Source of the DNA: Sphagnum magellanicum
Lineage: Eukaryota > Streptophyta > Sphagnopsida > Sphagnales > Sphagnaceae
DNA: 64,000 bases
Assembly (NCBI GenBank): GCA_021904315.1
Contig: CM038909.1
Span: forward strand, 23,288,212 to 23,352,211
Reading direction: 5' to 3'
The position numbers were made by a program, and so were the translations under genes. Every line of letters begins with the position of its first letter. The stretch's first letter is position 1. A model generated the notes under the pieces. That model saw only the letters and a program-made list of their open reading frames with translations, was not told where the DNA came from and made no database searches. Shown piece after piece: positions 37,001-49,620 of this stretch.

Positions 37001-39670
37001 TGTGAGAACAAGCTTGGGGGTTTCTCTTCAAGAAATTTTAGATCTTCATCACTACAAGGGGTTCTTATATGTGAAAGTTGTGAATTCCTTTCTTTTGGCT
37101 AAAATGCAATGTAATTGAATGTTTTTTTAAAAAAACCCATGAATTTGAATTTTAGCCATGGAAATGATTTCTTGGGAATTTTGATTCAACCCTTGTGATT
37201 ATGACTAATCTTGATCATGTGGATAGGCTTTTATGGTTGAAAATAAAATAAAATTCTATCACAAAAGTTTCAACACCTTGAAAAGCTTCAAAAAATGATT
37301 AGAAAAATGAGATGATTTTAAAAAAAAATTGTGTGTAGGGTTTAAAGGGCATTAATTATGTTGCAGGGGGGAAGCCACCAAAAATTCCTTCCAACTTGAC
37401 TTTCCAAAAACATATAAACATTAATAAAAAAAAACATAGATGAATGGCTGGGATTTTTTGGCCCATGGGTTGTCACTATTTTCCTCAAGCCTCCATCAAA
37501 GAGGTGGGCTTGAAAAAATACCCCAAGGGTTCAAGCAACATTATCCATAATAATCCATGTAACAAGTTTTTTTTATTCAAGGCCATTTGCTTGGGCTTGG
37601 GCCTCAAACTATCCTAATGTAAACCCAAATTAACCACACTTTGGACCAATGACGGATTTTAGATTTTTGTGATCCCAAGCCTAAGCATTCTAGTGTAAAT
37701 TGCCCTTAATTCATAGACCTTTGTGGAAGAACATATAGTATTGCCCATAAATTCACTATTGTACATATAAAATATTATAATTTGCAAAATTTGATGTGAA
37801 TAAGCAAATTGAAAGTACAACACAAGCTAATAGTAATATTTCAATTTAGAAAGTCATGCACAAGCTATTATTTCTAGATCATCATCAAGCTTTCTTCTAA
37901 TATTAAAATAGATGATGTGAATTTGAAATATCATTAGATCCAAGCCTAGGATTCTTTTTCTTTTTTGTCAAATAACTATGAATCACCTAAGTAATCATCT
38001 ACAATGAGGATTGCCATTGCTAGGAGCATGGAAACAATTAGATCATTAGCAACACAATCCTTTTAGTGGGTATATTTTTTACTAACTTGTACAAACAATT
38101 TTAAGAGCCATCAACTTAGGTTTATTATCCTTCCAAACCCATTTGAGGTTTGCATGGGAGCTTTTTTCCCCAATGGTGATGGTGTGCATCCCTTTTTTTG
38201 AACAACTGGTAGAGAGAGGAGCAGATCGACTTTAAGAAAGTATTTTAAAAAGATTGCATGATCATTTTTTTCTAACATCATCTCTTATTTGTTTTTTGAT
38301 TTGCATTGGGCATGTTTAAAATCTTGTGCAGGGCTAAGTGTGGGTATGTGGTTGTTTGTTCAATCAATGATCATATTTTTCAATTAACTTCAAAAAAAAT
38401 AAATCACTATGTTGTGCATTCAATTGGGCCTCCCCCATCCTTTAGCCCTTGGTTTGTTACATTGCATTTGTGGTCAACCTTTGGACCCTAGGAGGATCCA
38501 CTTTTTTTTGTTATGCCCATGGTGGGGAAAAGATAGTTTCCCATGATTCTATGTGAGATGCCTTTGCATCTAACACAAAGGATGCAAACCCACATTTGTT
38601 TACCCCCTACTTTATAGTTTATTTGTATGTGGGTCCACATTATGGTTTTGGTGGATGGCATCTAGACATTGGTTGACATCATCATCGTTGACCCCATTTG
38701 AACATATTTGGTTACATGGGCAATTCCATTTTGTGGGGTTGCCTCTACAATTACACTTCATGTTAAAGATGACCTTTATCACAATTAATACCTATTGGAT
38801 CAATTTTTCCCTTTAGCCATAGAGGTCTTTGGGTGTTTGCATTAACAAGGCAACAATTTTTTTCATTAATATGTCAACATGACATGGAGAACAAAAGGGC
38901 TTTGTAGGCCTTCCTCTTTTGGTTTTGCATTCATTTTATAGGTAGAGGGTATTAGTGGCGTTGCAATGAATGTGAGCAACCTCTATTTCGAAGCATGTTT
39001 TTATTTTAGGTGAAGGTTTTTTAGGTTAAATGTTTTTTTCAAGTGTTATTCCTTTCTCTTTATTTGATATGTTCATTGCAACAAGGGGAAGGGTGGGGGT
39101 GAGTATTTGATTTGTTCATGTTCTCCTTGTGGTCTACCCTCGTTGGCAATTTACATTTTTTGCCTAAACTTGGGTCCCCCTTTTTTGGGTGTTTTGTTTT
39201 GTTGATGTTTGATAGGTTTTCATCATTTGTTCATATCTCATGGAAGTCCCATAACTAGTAATATGTAAAGTTTCTAATAGAATGTGTTTGAAATAATCAG
39301 GTGTGAAGGAAGGTATAAACATAATCTAATTCAGAAAAAAAATCATAACCACATATGAATATTGTAATACATTTTCAAGTTTGGCATTTGGGTGCTGAAT
39401 AATTATTTTATTTTTCAAAATCCACTTTGACATTAAAAATAATAATTTGTGAAATTTCAGCAATAAATATAAACAATTTATTTAGTAGGTTCTCTTCACT
39501 TTGAACCTTCTAACATAGTGAGATCTTTTACAACTATTTTACTATTTCATTTTGCAAAAAATGAGGAGACACAATCTTCCACCAAATTATAGGATAAAAA
39601 ATCATTGCCAATTATTATTAGATATTTATTTTGCAATGGTGGAATGGCTTGAAGCAAGAAGCTTGAGTTT
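34060..39670. other. AT-rich desert, second part
   Basis: No gene, RNA gene or intact mobile element recognised in about 5.6 kb. Some strings recur loosely (TAATGTAAACCCAA near 36890 and 37616; CCCAAGG with GGGCTTTAC-like words near 34790). All frames are short and of biased composition. Confidence 0.5.
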
Positions 39671-39676
39671 TGACCC

Positions 39677-39996
39677 ATTTTTGAAAATTTCCCTCCATTT
39701 TAATTTGTTAAAATTTAATTATCACCAAACATGATGAGGTATTATGGTATTTAACCTTTCAAATATGGTTCTTTGTGTTGTGAAAAACAACACAAATTTA
39801 TTACAAATCAAATAGTATAATACTAAAATAAGCTACATTTTTGAAAATTTCCCTCCATTTTAATTTGTTAAAATTTAATTATCACCAAACTTGATGAGGT
39901 ATTATGGTATTTAACCTTTCAAATATGGCTCTTTGTGTTGTGAAAAAAAGCAACACAATTTTATTACAAATCAAATAGAGTAACACTAAAATAAGT
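39677..39996. repeat. two-copy tandem duplication, 160 bp
   Basis: TTGAAAATTTCCCTCCATTT starts at 39681 and 39841, with near-identical sequence through ATCAAATAG and ACTAAAATAAG. Differences are a few substitutions and a 3-base change in the GTGAAAAA(CAA/AAGC)AACAC segment. Confidence 0.9.
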
Positions 39997-40389
39997 TATT
40001 TTTTGCATTAACGATAAGGCATATTTCAATTTCTAAGACATTTTTTTTCTACAACTCATTTGGCCATTGATTTTGCACCAAGAATGACAAAACCATTTTG
40101 GGTTTCATGGGGGGGGCACTAAGGGTTAAAAAAAACCTTGAGGACCTCAAACCAAACATATCATGTGTTTTTTAGGGTTTGATTTTCATGTTATCAAAAC
40201 AAAACCAAAATCTTCACACACTATTGAAGTGTTTTCATCACCATGAATGTCATTGGCCTTCAAGCTCTCAAGTTTCTTCCCTTCCACACTCATTGATTGT
40301 GTGGTTTTGGGGGGCCTCTAAATTCATGGATGTTTAGTGATGCGAGGAGCATCTCTTTTTTTTTTGTGGGTTTGTTTTTTCCTTGCCAA

Positions 40390-41045
40390 AGAAAGAACCG
40401 GTGGGTAAGGGTTGGGTATTAATACAGACCTTTGACCAACGGTTCTCAAGAAAATCAATGGACTTGTATTTTGACCTGGAATTATCGTTCCAAGAGACTA
40501 AAGAACCGGGCAAAGAACCTACCAGTGTTGGTCGGGTATTTCATTTGGTTAAGGTTCTCCTTGTTTCTGGATTTTTTTAATTAAAAAACTCAAAATTGAA
40601 AGAACCGCGGGTTTTAGTTATATCAAGAACCTCTACAAGCTAGTGGCTTTCATGAAAGAACTGGGTTTAGGGTTTAGATGTGGCTACCTTAGTACCTTGG
40701 CCAGTTTGACACTAATTATATTAATTTTCAGAAATGTTGAAATTTTCAAAATTTATTTCTTCCAAATAAAAAAATATTGTGAAGGAAAAATAGCAAATAT
40801 TTAGGAATATTTCATTTGTTGAAATGAATGTTTCAAAATTAATCAATTAATTGTTGAAATGGCCAAGGTACTATGATATTCTTTTTTTTTTTTTTTTTTT
40901 CAAATTTTTTTTGAGAACCGTAGTTGTATGGTAGAATCGGTTCTTTGACTTTTTTAGACCCATGGTTATGACTCTTAAGAACCACCTTGATAACCATTGC
41001 AGGGGTCTGTTTTTGTTTGTGATAATCACCCAACACCGGTAAACA
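40390..41045. repeat. family D repeat, opposite orientation, split by a MITE
   Basis: AGAACCG and CGGGTATT motifs are the complements of those at 28820-29270. The stretch is interrupted at 40690-40873 by a TA-flanked element, after which GAGAACCG and GGTTCTTTGAC motifs resume. Confidence 0.55.
40690..40873 (-). mobile_element. complete MITE-like element, family A
   Basis: A 184-bp unit with perfect 14-bp terminal inverted repeats TAGTACCTTGGCCA ... TGGCCAAGGTACTA. The outer TA on each side fits a TA target duplication (Tc1/mariner type), leaving GTACCTTGGCC as the true terminus. The interior matches, in reverse, the copies at 6636, 41091, 44423 and 49385. It has no coding capacity. Confidence 0.75.
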
Positions 41046-41090
41046 CATGTTACTTTCATTGTTTGTTTAGTGAATAAGTCCCTTATGGCT

Positions 41091-41294
41091 ATTGTAGTAC
41101 AAGGCCAACTTTGACACATGTCTATCAAATTAATTAAATTAATTTTGAAGGGTTCCATGTTGAAAATAAAATATTCCTGAATATTCATAAATAAATAAAA
41201 TTTCCTTTAAAAAAAAAAGTTCTTTGGGAGAAGCATTTTTTGAAAATCTCAAAATTTCTACAAATAATAATTTAGTGTTGAAGCTTCTTGTAAT
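41091..41294 (+). mobile_element. MITE-like element, family A
   Basis: Starts TAGTACAAGGCCAACTTTGA, continues CACATGTCTATCAAATTAAT, and ends ATAATTTAGTGTTGAAGC. Same order of blocks as the other family A copies; termini are diverged but still roughly inverted. Confidence 0.6.
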
Positions 41295-41574
41295 AAACAA
41301 ATAAAAGAATGACATTGAGCATGGACCCCCAAAGGTTCTATTATTTTACAATTTGAAAATCTAATTTGTTCATGATCTACAATGGTCTATCGTGATATAA
41401 TTGTTATTTGAGTAGTGTAATTATTCAAGTCATAAACTACAATAATTATGATGATTTTCAATGCCTCATAGCCTCACATTTTGACAAAAAAATTAATTTC
41501 AATATTTAAAAGGATTATAATTTAATGGAAAAAAAAACTGATTATTTATTTAGGGTAGGGAAGTACTCAAATGG

Positions 41575-41614
41575 TGCATGTCTTTTGCATGTGGCCCCAT
41601 GCAAAAGACATGCA
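41575..41614. repeat. perfect 17-bp inverted repeat, 6-nt loop
   Basis: TGCATGTCTTTTGCATG and its exact complement flank a TGGCCC loop. The hairpin stands alone in AT-rich spacer. Confidence 0.9.
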
Positions 41615-43921
41615 AAGTGCAAGGAGCTTCAAACACAAATTAATTTGGTAGCATTTTAATACATTCTTCTCTAATTTGCAAACTCCTCATTGTGCTAATG
41701 GACAAGGTTGTATAACACTTTACTCGTGCTCTTTGTTTCTTCTTAGATAACTCAATTGTTTGCAATCATACAAGTTGTGGGAGGGAGGTAGGGAGGGAGG
41801 GGTTTTGGCTTTTGATCATTTAAAAGTAATGAAATGTTCTTTGACGATGATCATCATCGATAAACAAAGCCTTCTACAATCGACAAATAATTCATCTCAT
41901 TGAATCGAAAAAGAAACCCAATAATGAAAAAGGTGTTGCTCATAACCAATCTTCTCCACTCCACATGTGATGGTGCATTGGGAAATATTTTGCCTTTGAA
42001 TTTGGTAAGGGACTAAGGACCACCACCACCACCATCACCATTGAAATATTAAATTTTGGTGCATTGGGAAAATCTTCCATTAGGCTTAGGTAAGGACCAC
42101 CACCAACAACAACACTACCACCACCACCACCATCATCTTTGATATAGTATTGGTTTTGCAAATCACTTCCTAGACTTGAGAGGTTGGTTGCTACCTATTG
42201 ATGAACATTTTCATATTCATCAAGTTCTGAAAAAGTTAGTTGCAATGATCTTGAGTGTGGGGGGAGGGGGATGGAAGGAGTGAGGGAGGTAGGAGTCACA
42301 TGGGTAGCAATATTATTATATAACTTAAGTAAAGCAAGAAACAATTTTGTGTGGGATTGGAAAGCTTTGTCATAGATCCTCCACCATGTGACTTAACTTT
42401 TAAAGTCCTTTTGTTGATGAAAAGCAAAGGGAGCCAAAAAAAAACAAAGAATTTAAAAATGAGTTGTGATTCTAGTGATGATGTCAGAGAGAACAAGCAG
42501 CTCATCATATAATGGCTTTGCCTTTTCTTTGATAAGTTTGAAATTAATTCTTCCCTTGTTGGATCTAGAACTTAACCTGCTCTCATCTACTAAGGGTTAG
42601 GGTTAAGGGTTTTTTTTTTTTTTTTTTTTTTTTGGTGGCAAGTTTTCATCACCTAGGAAACAAATTTTTTCATTGTTTTGAGTGCTTTCAGTGTAAATTT
42701 GACTATTTTCTTTTGCTAGAAACTGAAAGAAAATGGCAAAATCTTGAAATAATAAGACAAAATGTAAGCACCTCAACTCACCTCAACTATGGTTAAAAAT
42801 TTGTGACAAAATTTTTAACTTCCAAATTTTACACAAATGCATAGTCTCTTCCTTATGGGACTATGGCTCCACCTAACACACATAATTGTCACTCCCACAT
42901 TGGTTCAAGAGTGAGCCGGAATTGTATCCACAAATCTTGCATAGATGTGAAGTCTCCTCCCTTTAGAGAGCACAACACCCCCCCCCCCACACACAAGTCC
43001 TGGGACAAATTAAAAGCCCCCAATGTGAGGAGTAGAATATTGTGAAATTTGCATGTATTTGTAAAATATTTTTAATTATGAAGAGGTCACAAATTATTCT
43101 ACTTCACAAATATATATCATTACCCTTTTCAAGCTAATCTCTAGAATTATTTTAAATTGCATTTTGAGAGCAATTTCAAAGGCTTCAAGCTCAAATTTTA
43201 TGTTGTGTGTGTGTGTGTGTGAGAGAGAAAGAGAGAGAGAGATCTTAAATAAGTGTGGAATCTAAGCCCCATTGAATGAAATGTTAATGCAAGGATGAAT
43301 CATCATCCTAATGGATGATGGGTGAGATTGACCAACCAACCCATGAAATGATCTTTTATGGAGAAAACATGACCCCAATCTATATCTTTTAATGAAATTA
43401 ATTTTGATGGATGAATTTAACCCCTTTGATTGAATGAAACTGCATATGAATTGTGTCACGATTCAATGACATGGATTATTTATGATTGTGAAATGGCCCA
43501 ACTAGATGAAATCTTTCTTAATGGATATGAATAAAATAATCAAATGAAATTTCATGCTTTTTCAAATTGAAATTTTAATCTCATAAATCCAATATTATTT
43601 GTAGTTCTACTTCATCCATAAGTAATTCATTTGAAGGGATTTTCATCCATCAAATTTCATCTAGATTTCATGCATGAACACTCATGGAATATCATCCACA
43701 AATTTGGATATCATCAATAGATGAATATGGCCACAAAAGGAATTCAGGCATTGGGCAGCTTGTAATATCTTTAATTCCAGGCAATCCCTAACTCCTTACC
43801 GAAGCTAATTTAACCATGCAAGCACCTACGTAGTTAGTAGTTACTTAGGGAGGGGAAAGGGAATGTAGGAGGGTTTACAAGATGTTACCTGGGTGGAACC
43901 TCGGTAACTCAGTTGTGGTTT

Positions 43922-43976
43922 GGTTTAGGGTTTAGGGTGAAGGGTGAAGGGTGAAGGGTTTAAGGTTTAGGGTTCC
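43922..43976. repeat. interstitial telomere-like tract
   Basis: GGTTTAGGGTTTAGGG followed by three GTGAAGG variants and again GGTTTAAGGTTTAGGG. The central GGGTGAA units look like a locally amplified variant of the heptamer. Confidence 0.75.
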
Positions 43977-44422
43977 TAAGGGGTACATCCAAATGTGGGT
44001 GCGTCTGAAAGCTCAATGTTTTTTTTTTTTTTTTTGCAATGGGTCACTTTGATTGGCCCTTCACAAAAAAAAATTGTGATGCTTTTAATATTTCCCAACT
44101 AGAAGCATTTTCTACCAATAATGGGACTATGATAATGCTTCCTTGAAGGTTTTTTTTCTTTGTATTTGAATGCACCTTCTTGAATGGAAGATTTGTTTGT
44201 GAGTTTAAGGACCCTCTCATTAATCACATGCCGACCTTACGCCATTTAAATGCAAAAGCCTTTTTGTGCTTTATGTAGATGAAGGCCTTGTCCAACATGC
44301 CTCCCTTAATTTTTAGGCCTACAACCTTGGGCTTTTGCTGGCCTTAAGGCTACAACCCTCGAATTAAGGGAGGCCCTTGGGAGCACGCTTCCCCCCTTAT
44401 ACATAAAGCATTGAAAGAAATT

Positions 44423-44770
44423 TAGTACATGGTAGCTTCAAGACATGTATGTAGAACAATTATTGATTAATTTTGAAGATTCCATATTGAAAACAGGAAA
44501 TTCCCAAAAAATTCTAGAAAATTCAATTTTTTCCTTCACAAAATTGTTTTTCTTCGAGAAATGTTTTTTTGAAAATTTCAACATTTCTGAAGATAACATA
44601 ATTTAGTGTAATACCTTGGTCACCACTCTGACACTAATTATACTATTTTTTTTAAACATTGAATTTTTTTACTAACTACCCTTTTTCCGAAGAATAAAAT
44701 TTTGTGAAGGAATTTAGAGAATTTTTTTGAAATATTCATGAAATAATAATTTCTTAATTATTCGTAAAGT
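44423..44770. mobile_element. two family A elements, head to head
   Basis: The first (about 44423-44612, +) runs from TTAGTACATGGTAGCTTCAA to AATTTAGTGTAATACC. The second (about 44612-44770, -) begins ACCTTGGTCACCACTCTGAC followed by ACTAATTATACT and loses similarity near 44770. Confidence 0.6.
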
Positions 44771-44779
44771 AAGAAAAAC

Positions 44780-45010
44780 ACAGCACCAGAACCCTGAGTT
44801 TGGTCCTGAGTTTGGTCATACACAGGGTGAGATTCTTAAAAAAACCTGCAAAAAAGTTCATTAGCATTCAACGGGGGATGAAACTCAGAAAACCATCAGT
44901 TTTTGTGGTAAACCGAGTTTCATCCTGTCTTTCCCTTTTTCCTGAGCGCCTCCACTGCTGCTGCTACATATATTTTCACTGCTCCTAACTGTACAACTAC
45001 AATAATTAGT
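44780..45010 (+). repeat. dispersed repeat family C
   Basis: TCATCCTGTCTTTCC, CCTGAGCGCCTCCACTG and CTGCTGCTACATATA occur in this order and match the complement of 53800-53910. GC-richer than its surroundings. I recognise no gene or RNA in it. Confidence 0.6.
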
Positions 45011-48000
45011 CTCGAACCTTGTGCGTGAAATGCTGGGTATCAGCATTTCATACTGAGGTTTATTAAAATGTCTTTACTTTGCAGACACCACTGAAAGAGG
45101 GGGGATAGGGGGTGAAAGAAGAAGGCCCAAAGACAGGGTGAAGACAGGGTTACTTTAGGGATAACTCTAATTTTGTGCAACCCAACAACAACACTTTTGC
45201 AAACATTTGTGCAAAGCAACTGACACAAACCCAACATCCCACAAAATTCATTCCAACTTATATTATTATGTCCTCTTGACCCTCGAGCACCTCGAATAGG
45301 CAATGAAACTAGAGGGCACACCAAAACAAAACAAAACTTGAACACGGGTATTATTACCTTTGGGGAAGATGATTGGGAATGTTTGGGAAGGAACCCAAAA
45401 GGCACACAAACACCATTTGTGATGTTTTTCAAATTGGTAACAAATCTCTCTTGTTTATGATAAAGAATCTAGATAGCCATGTGCCTCACAACTACCACCT
45501 GCTCACACCACATGGATGGATTCCCAATGAACATTTGCCTAATGCTTACACACACACCTACTTAACAACTACAACCATAGATGGGTGGCAAATGGGTTTT
45601 ACATATGTTAAGCCTAGTCATGATTGATTGCATTGGTAAACTCTTGGTTCCGATTCTAGTTATTATGAAAAAAACTAGAATGGAACCAAAAAGTTGATTT
45701 TCGAGAACTAATATCTTACCAAAAACTTGATTTATGGAACTTGATTTTTTATATTCATCGATATCCTTCCTAAAAAAAGAAGAGGGATATTATGTATACT
45801 CTTTTAAGAGTAGATCTAAGATCCCTTTCACTCTTGAGGAGTAGGTTTAAGAACCCTCTAACCCCTAGGCCTCATGATTTGTGCACGTTTAGCTTCATGA
45901 TAGCCTTTGCCTTATGCTTTACAATGGGTAAAGCTTTAGGCCCCTCATTTTGAGAGTGCCTCCACCCTAAGGCTTTACCTTAAATTTAAACACATAATTC
46001 TATAAAATCAAGAGTTGTGTGCAATTTTGAAATATTTCACATTTCCTTGTATACTTTGGTTTGAATGGTGATGTTTTGGTCACTACAAAATAGTTTTAAT
46101 CAAGCTTGGGTTGCTTTTAAATATTAGTAAAGTGTATTGGTGTTGTTGTTTGTTGGGGTCCACAATTGTATCATGTTTGCACATTGAAAAGGAAACCATA
46201 ATATTTAAAGAACAAATCTAAGCAAAAGAACGAGAAGAAAATAAAGGTCGAGAATGATTTTACGACATTTGGGAAGATTGGCCTAGCATGTCAAATATGC
46301 TTCCAATTTAGTCAATATGCATTAGTTCATCACATGACATTCGTGATCATTATTGGTGTTGGATTCTAACCCAAACATTCAAAGTTATGGCCATGCAATA
46401 TGGGGATTTGAGGAAGTATTAGAATGGATGATGAAACCCCAACCATAGTCAATATGGGTTCAATCTTTTTGCAACCTCGTGGAACAAAATTCACTCAATC
46501 CAAAACAAGGTAGCTACAATTGCAAGAATTGAATCCTTCCTAAACATAATGGTAGGTCACATATTTGGGAATGAGGAGTACATCGAGAAGCTACACCAAA
46601 TTAAGTTTTCTATGTGAATTTTATGCCCTTTTTATTTATCTAAATTCCTTTTGTTGATGACATGGGATTTCTTTGTTATCACAATATTTCATGAACATTT
46701 AGATTTTATGTTTATGTATCTTTTAAAACAATCTCACACTTGCGAATAACAATAGAGATCATATTGGGTCAATTTTTATGGAACACGTCGTACAAGAATC
46801 TCATATTTGATGACAGTTATTGTCAAAGAAGAAAGCCATGAACTTGTTGATAGGGAAGAAGTGGGGTTAAGTGGGATCAAAAGGATGGAGGACCTAAATG
46901 GAGATATTCCAAATGCACTCTTTTGCTTGATTTTTTTAATCCTTTGCTCACTATGAACTTAACTTTCCTTGTCTAAAATTGTTGATTCATTTAATTGTGT
47001 GGATGCAATTTGAAGAAGGAGATGATGCACCAAGTGTGATGAAAAGAGAAAATCAAGTATAACATAATTTGAAATTATTAAAACCACGATAATTGATTTA
47101 ATATCAACATCTTTTGCAATCGTCATAGGTTGGACAAGACTAGGTGTGCATGTAATACTAGTCATGGCTTGTTGAATTGCAAGCTTCCAATCTAGAGTTT
47201 TTGTGTGACAAATTTTATTGCATTTTCAATTGATTTTTAAAAATAAAGTGCAAATGTTTCATCACATGTCATGTTATGTGCAATATATCATAGTAATTTA
47301 AAAGTGAATTACAAATTTTTAATAAGCTTCTAGTAAACTTCATAAATTTTGTTGTTAATTGTTTATTGACCAAATCCACCATTACACCTTTCTCAATTAC
47401 ACAATGCAATTAAACCTAGAATTACACACTTCAAATTTTTAGGAGTATTGTGAACATTTATAAGTATTTTTGTGAACCATTTGGTCATAAATTTTGCCAC
47501 AAAACATTACAACTACCTCATCAATCTTAATTCACAAGCTTAATTTGAGATATGAATGCTACTAGTGGGAAATTTGAAAAGCAACAAAGAATGGTTCTTT
47601 GAGGCTTTCAAGGGTATTGGAAATAAATTGGGAAAATCAAGAGTAATCTTAAGAAAATGTAACAATAAAGGCTATTCAATTCCTAGAGGTGGTAAAATTC
47701 TTTAAAATTTAATTGGGTAACCACAAAGGATGGACAAGCCATTTAGTGTTGAGAACTACAATGGGAAGCTATTTCCCTTTATTCTGTCACCAAGGAAAAA
47801 TCCTTGACGCAAATAAACAAAACTATATAAGGGAAAAAAATTCATTGAAAATTGAAGCAAACAAACACTTGTATTCCTCCAAAATCCACACATTATGGCT
47901 TGAAAGGTTTTTATAGAAGTGTATAGAGGCTTTGTGTATCCCTTCAATTCTACTTTTCTTCTTCAATTGTAATCAATAGTGATTTCTATGAACCTTTCTC

Positions 48001-49380
48001 AGTGTAAAATCTAGGAGCATGCCAATGTTGGTTTGGGCCATGGTGACGATAATAATGAATTACTATGGCATAAAACATGAACTCCATGTACCAAAATGGA
48101 TATGACGACGGCCACATTTTTTTCTACAAGTAGTGAATTGTATTTGAGACCACCCTTAACAATAATGGTTGATTTCCATGGATTAAACTCAAATACCATA
48201 TCGATGATTAATGTTTGGCACAAAATAATTTGCAAAAGGTTTAGCTGAAAATAAGGGGGAAAAATGTTGATAATTTTCAAAATTGTTGAAAATCAAACTG
48301 CATTGAGTTATGAATACACATGCTACAATACAAGGTTTACTTTGCATACCTTTTCTTCAACTATTGAAATTTTGGAATATTAAATTTGAAATTGCCAAAG
48401 TTCGTATTCAAAATTAAATAAATATTGGGCAAAGAAAGTGTGCCAATGATTAGTTCTAGGTACGGTAATTTGAATGTGTTTAATATGTAAGATAATTCGT
48501 AAGACATGAAAATATGAGAAATAATGCCTTTATATGATATATTTGGACTTTTGAAATTGAGCCTTGAATCTATGGTGGATTCTCAACACGATTTTTGGAC
48601 TTCCATTTTAAGTTGTTTAATGTTTTTTTTGGGAACATGTGCTAATGAAGTGCATGTTTAAGATAATTGGGTTCATTTTTTCTTTTTTCTTTTTTAGAAG
48701 ACTCGAACACTAAATATTTATGGAAGCCCATAATAGATATAGTTAGATATAAATAAATAAAACTTTCTAGGAATAATGTAATTTGTACTATCATAATCTA
48801 GATTGGTTTGAAATTAAAGATGTCGTATTAATGCAAATTATAGTCAATTAAAAGGTTAATCCTCAAGGAGGCATACACCTTCTATCTATTTTCGTTAATA
48901 ATAATCCTCCCAACTAATTTGAATGTCATCCTAAAACAAACACTCAACCAATTGCATGTTGCATGAGAGCAATTGTAACAAAAATGCTGAAGAACCAAAT
49001 TTCATTCGAGATGCTTGCATGTTCCCTTGCTAATTGGATGATAAGTTTGCCAAGCAAAAGCAAATTTTAAAAAAAAAACCCTAAGGTTTGAGTATTTTAA
49101 AAATCAATTACCAATGATTTTCATTTGTTTAGGTGCAAGAGATTTGTCTATCCGAATATAGTTTCATATCTTTTATATATGTTGAAGTGTGTGTAATGAA
49201 CTTTTGTTCATCTAATGTCATGACACACTTTTCATTGAATAAGTGTATTGGGTTTGTGCAAATGTGGCAAGAAGACTTTTGGTGTTAGTTATGGGAATAT
49301 GAAAAACAATGGAGGAGCTGACACAAGTTATTTCTCTAACTCTAAAAATGCGTGTTTCTTAAGATAAAGAAGAGAAAATT
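45011..49380. other. AT-rich desert, fourth part
   Basis: No gene recognised over about 4.4 kb. A GGGCTTTAC/GTAAAGC-type stretch appears near 45900-45990, of a kind also seen near 29970-30100 and 54855-54960. Frames of up to 130 codons occur but show no domain and biased composition. Confidence 0.5.
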
Positions 49381-49384
49381 ACCA

Positions 49385-49620
49385 CCAATACCTTGGCAAC
49401 TTTCGACACATGTTTGTCAAATAATTTATTAATTTTGAGATTTTCATTTCAACTAATAGAGTATTCTTGAAAATTCAATATTTTTTCCTTCCAAAATTTC
49501 TTTCTTTCTTTGATTAAAAAAAATTTTGGGTGAAAATTTCAACATTTTAAAAAATATAATAAAATAAAATTAGTGTCAAAGCTGCCAATGTATGATGGTA
49601 TTGACACCACATACTTGGTA
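49385..49620 (+). mobile_element. MITE-like element, family A
   Basis: Begins ATACCTTGGCAACTTTCGAC, ACATGTTTGTCAAATAAT, with TTTTTTCCTTCCAAAATTTC and AATTTCAACATTTT inside and AATTAGTGTCAAAGCTGCCA near the end, closing with ATGATGGTATTG. The termini form an imperfect inverted repeat. Confidence 0.6.

Larger units (their letters stand above)
41295..44420. other. AT-rich desert, third part
   Basis: No gene recognised. It includes a perfect hairpin (41575-41614), a (CCA)n-type tract near 42019-42035 and 42115-42134, a T-run at 42610-42633, a CTCCCACATTGGTTCAAGAG string at 42892 of the kind seen in plant LTR ends (too weak to call), (GT)n-(GA)n at 43204-43242, and a telomere-like tract at 43922-43976. 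Confidence 0.5.

Noticed and set aside
42880..42920. CTCCCACATTGGTTCAAGAG as an LTR end
   Set aside because: No second LTR, primer-binding site, polypurine tract or retrotransposon protein was found around it.
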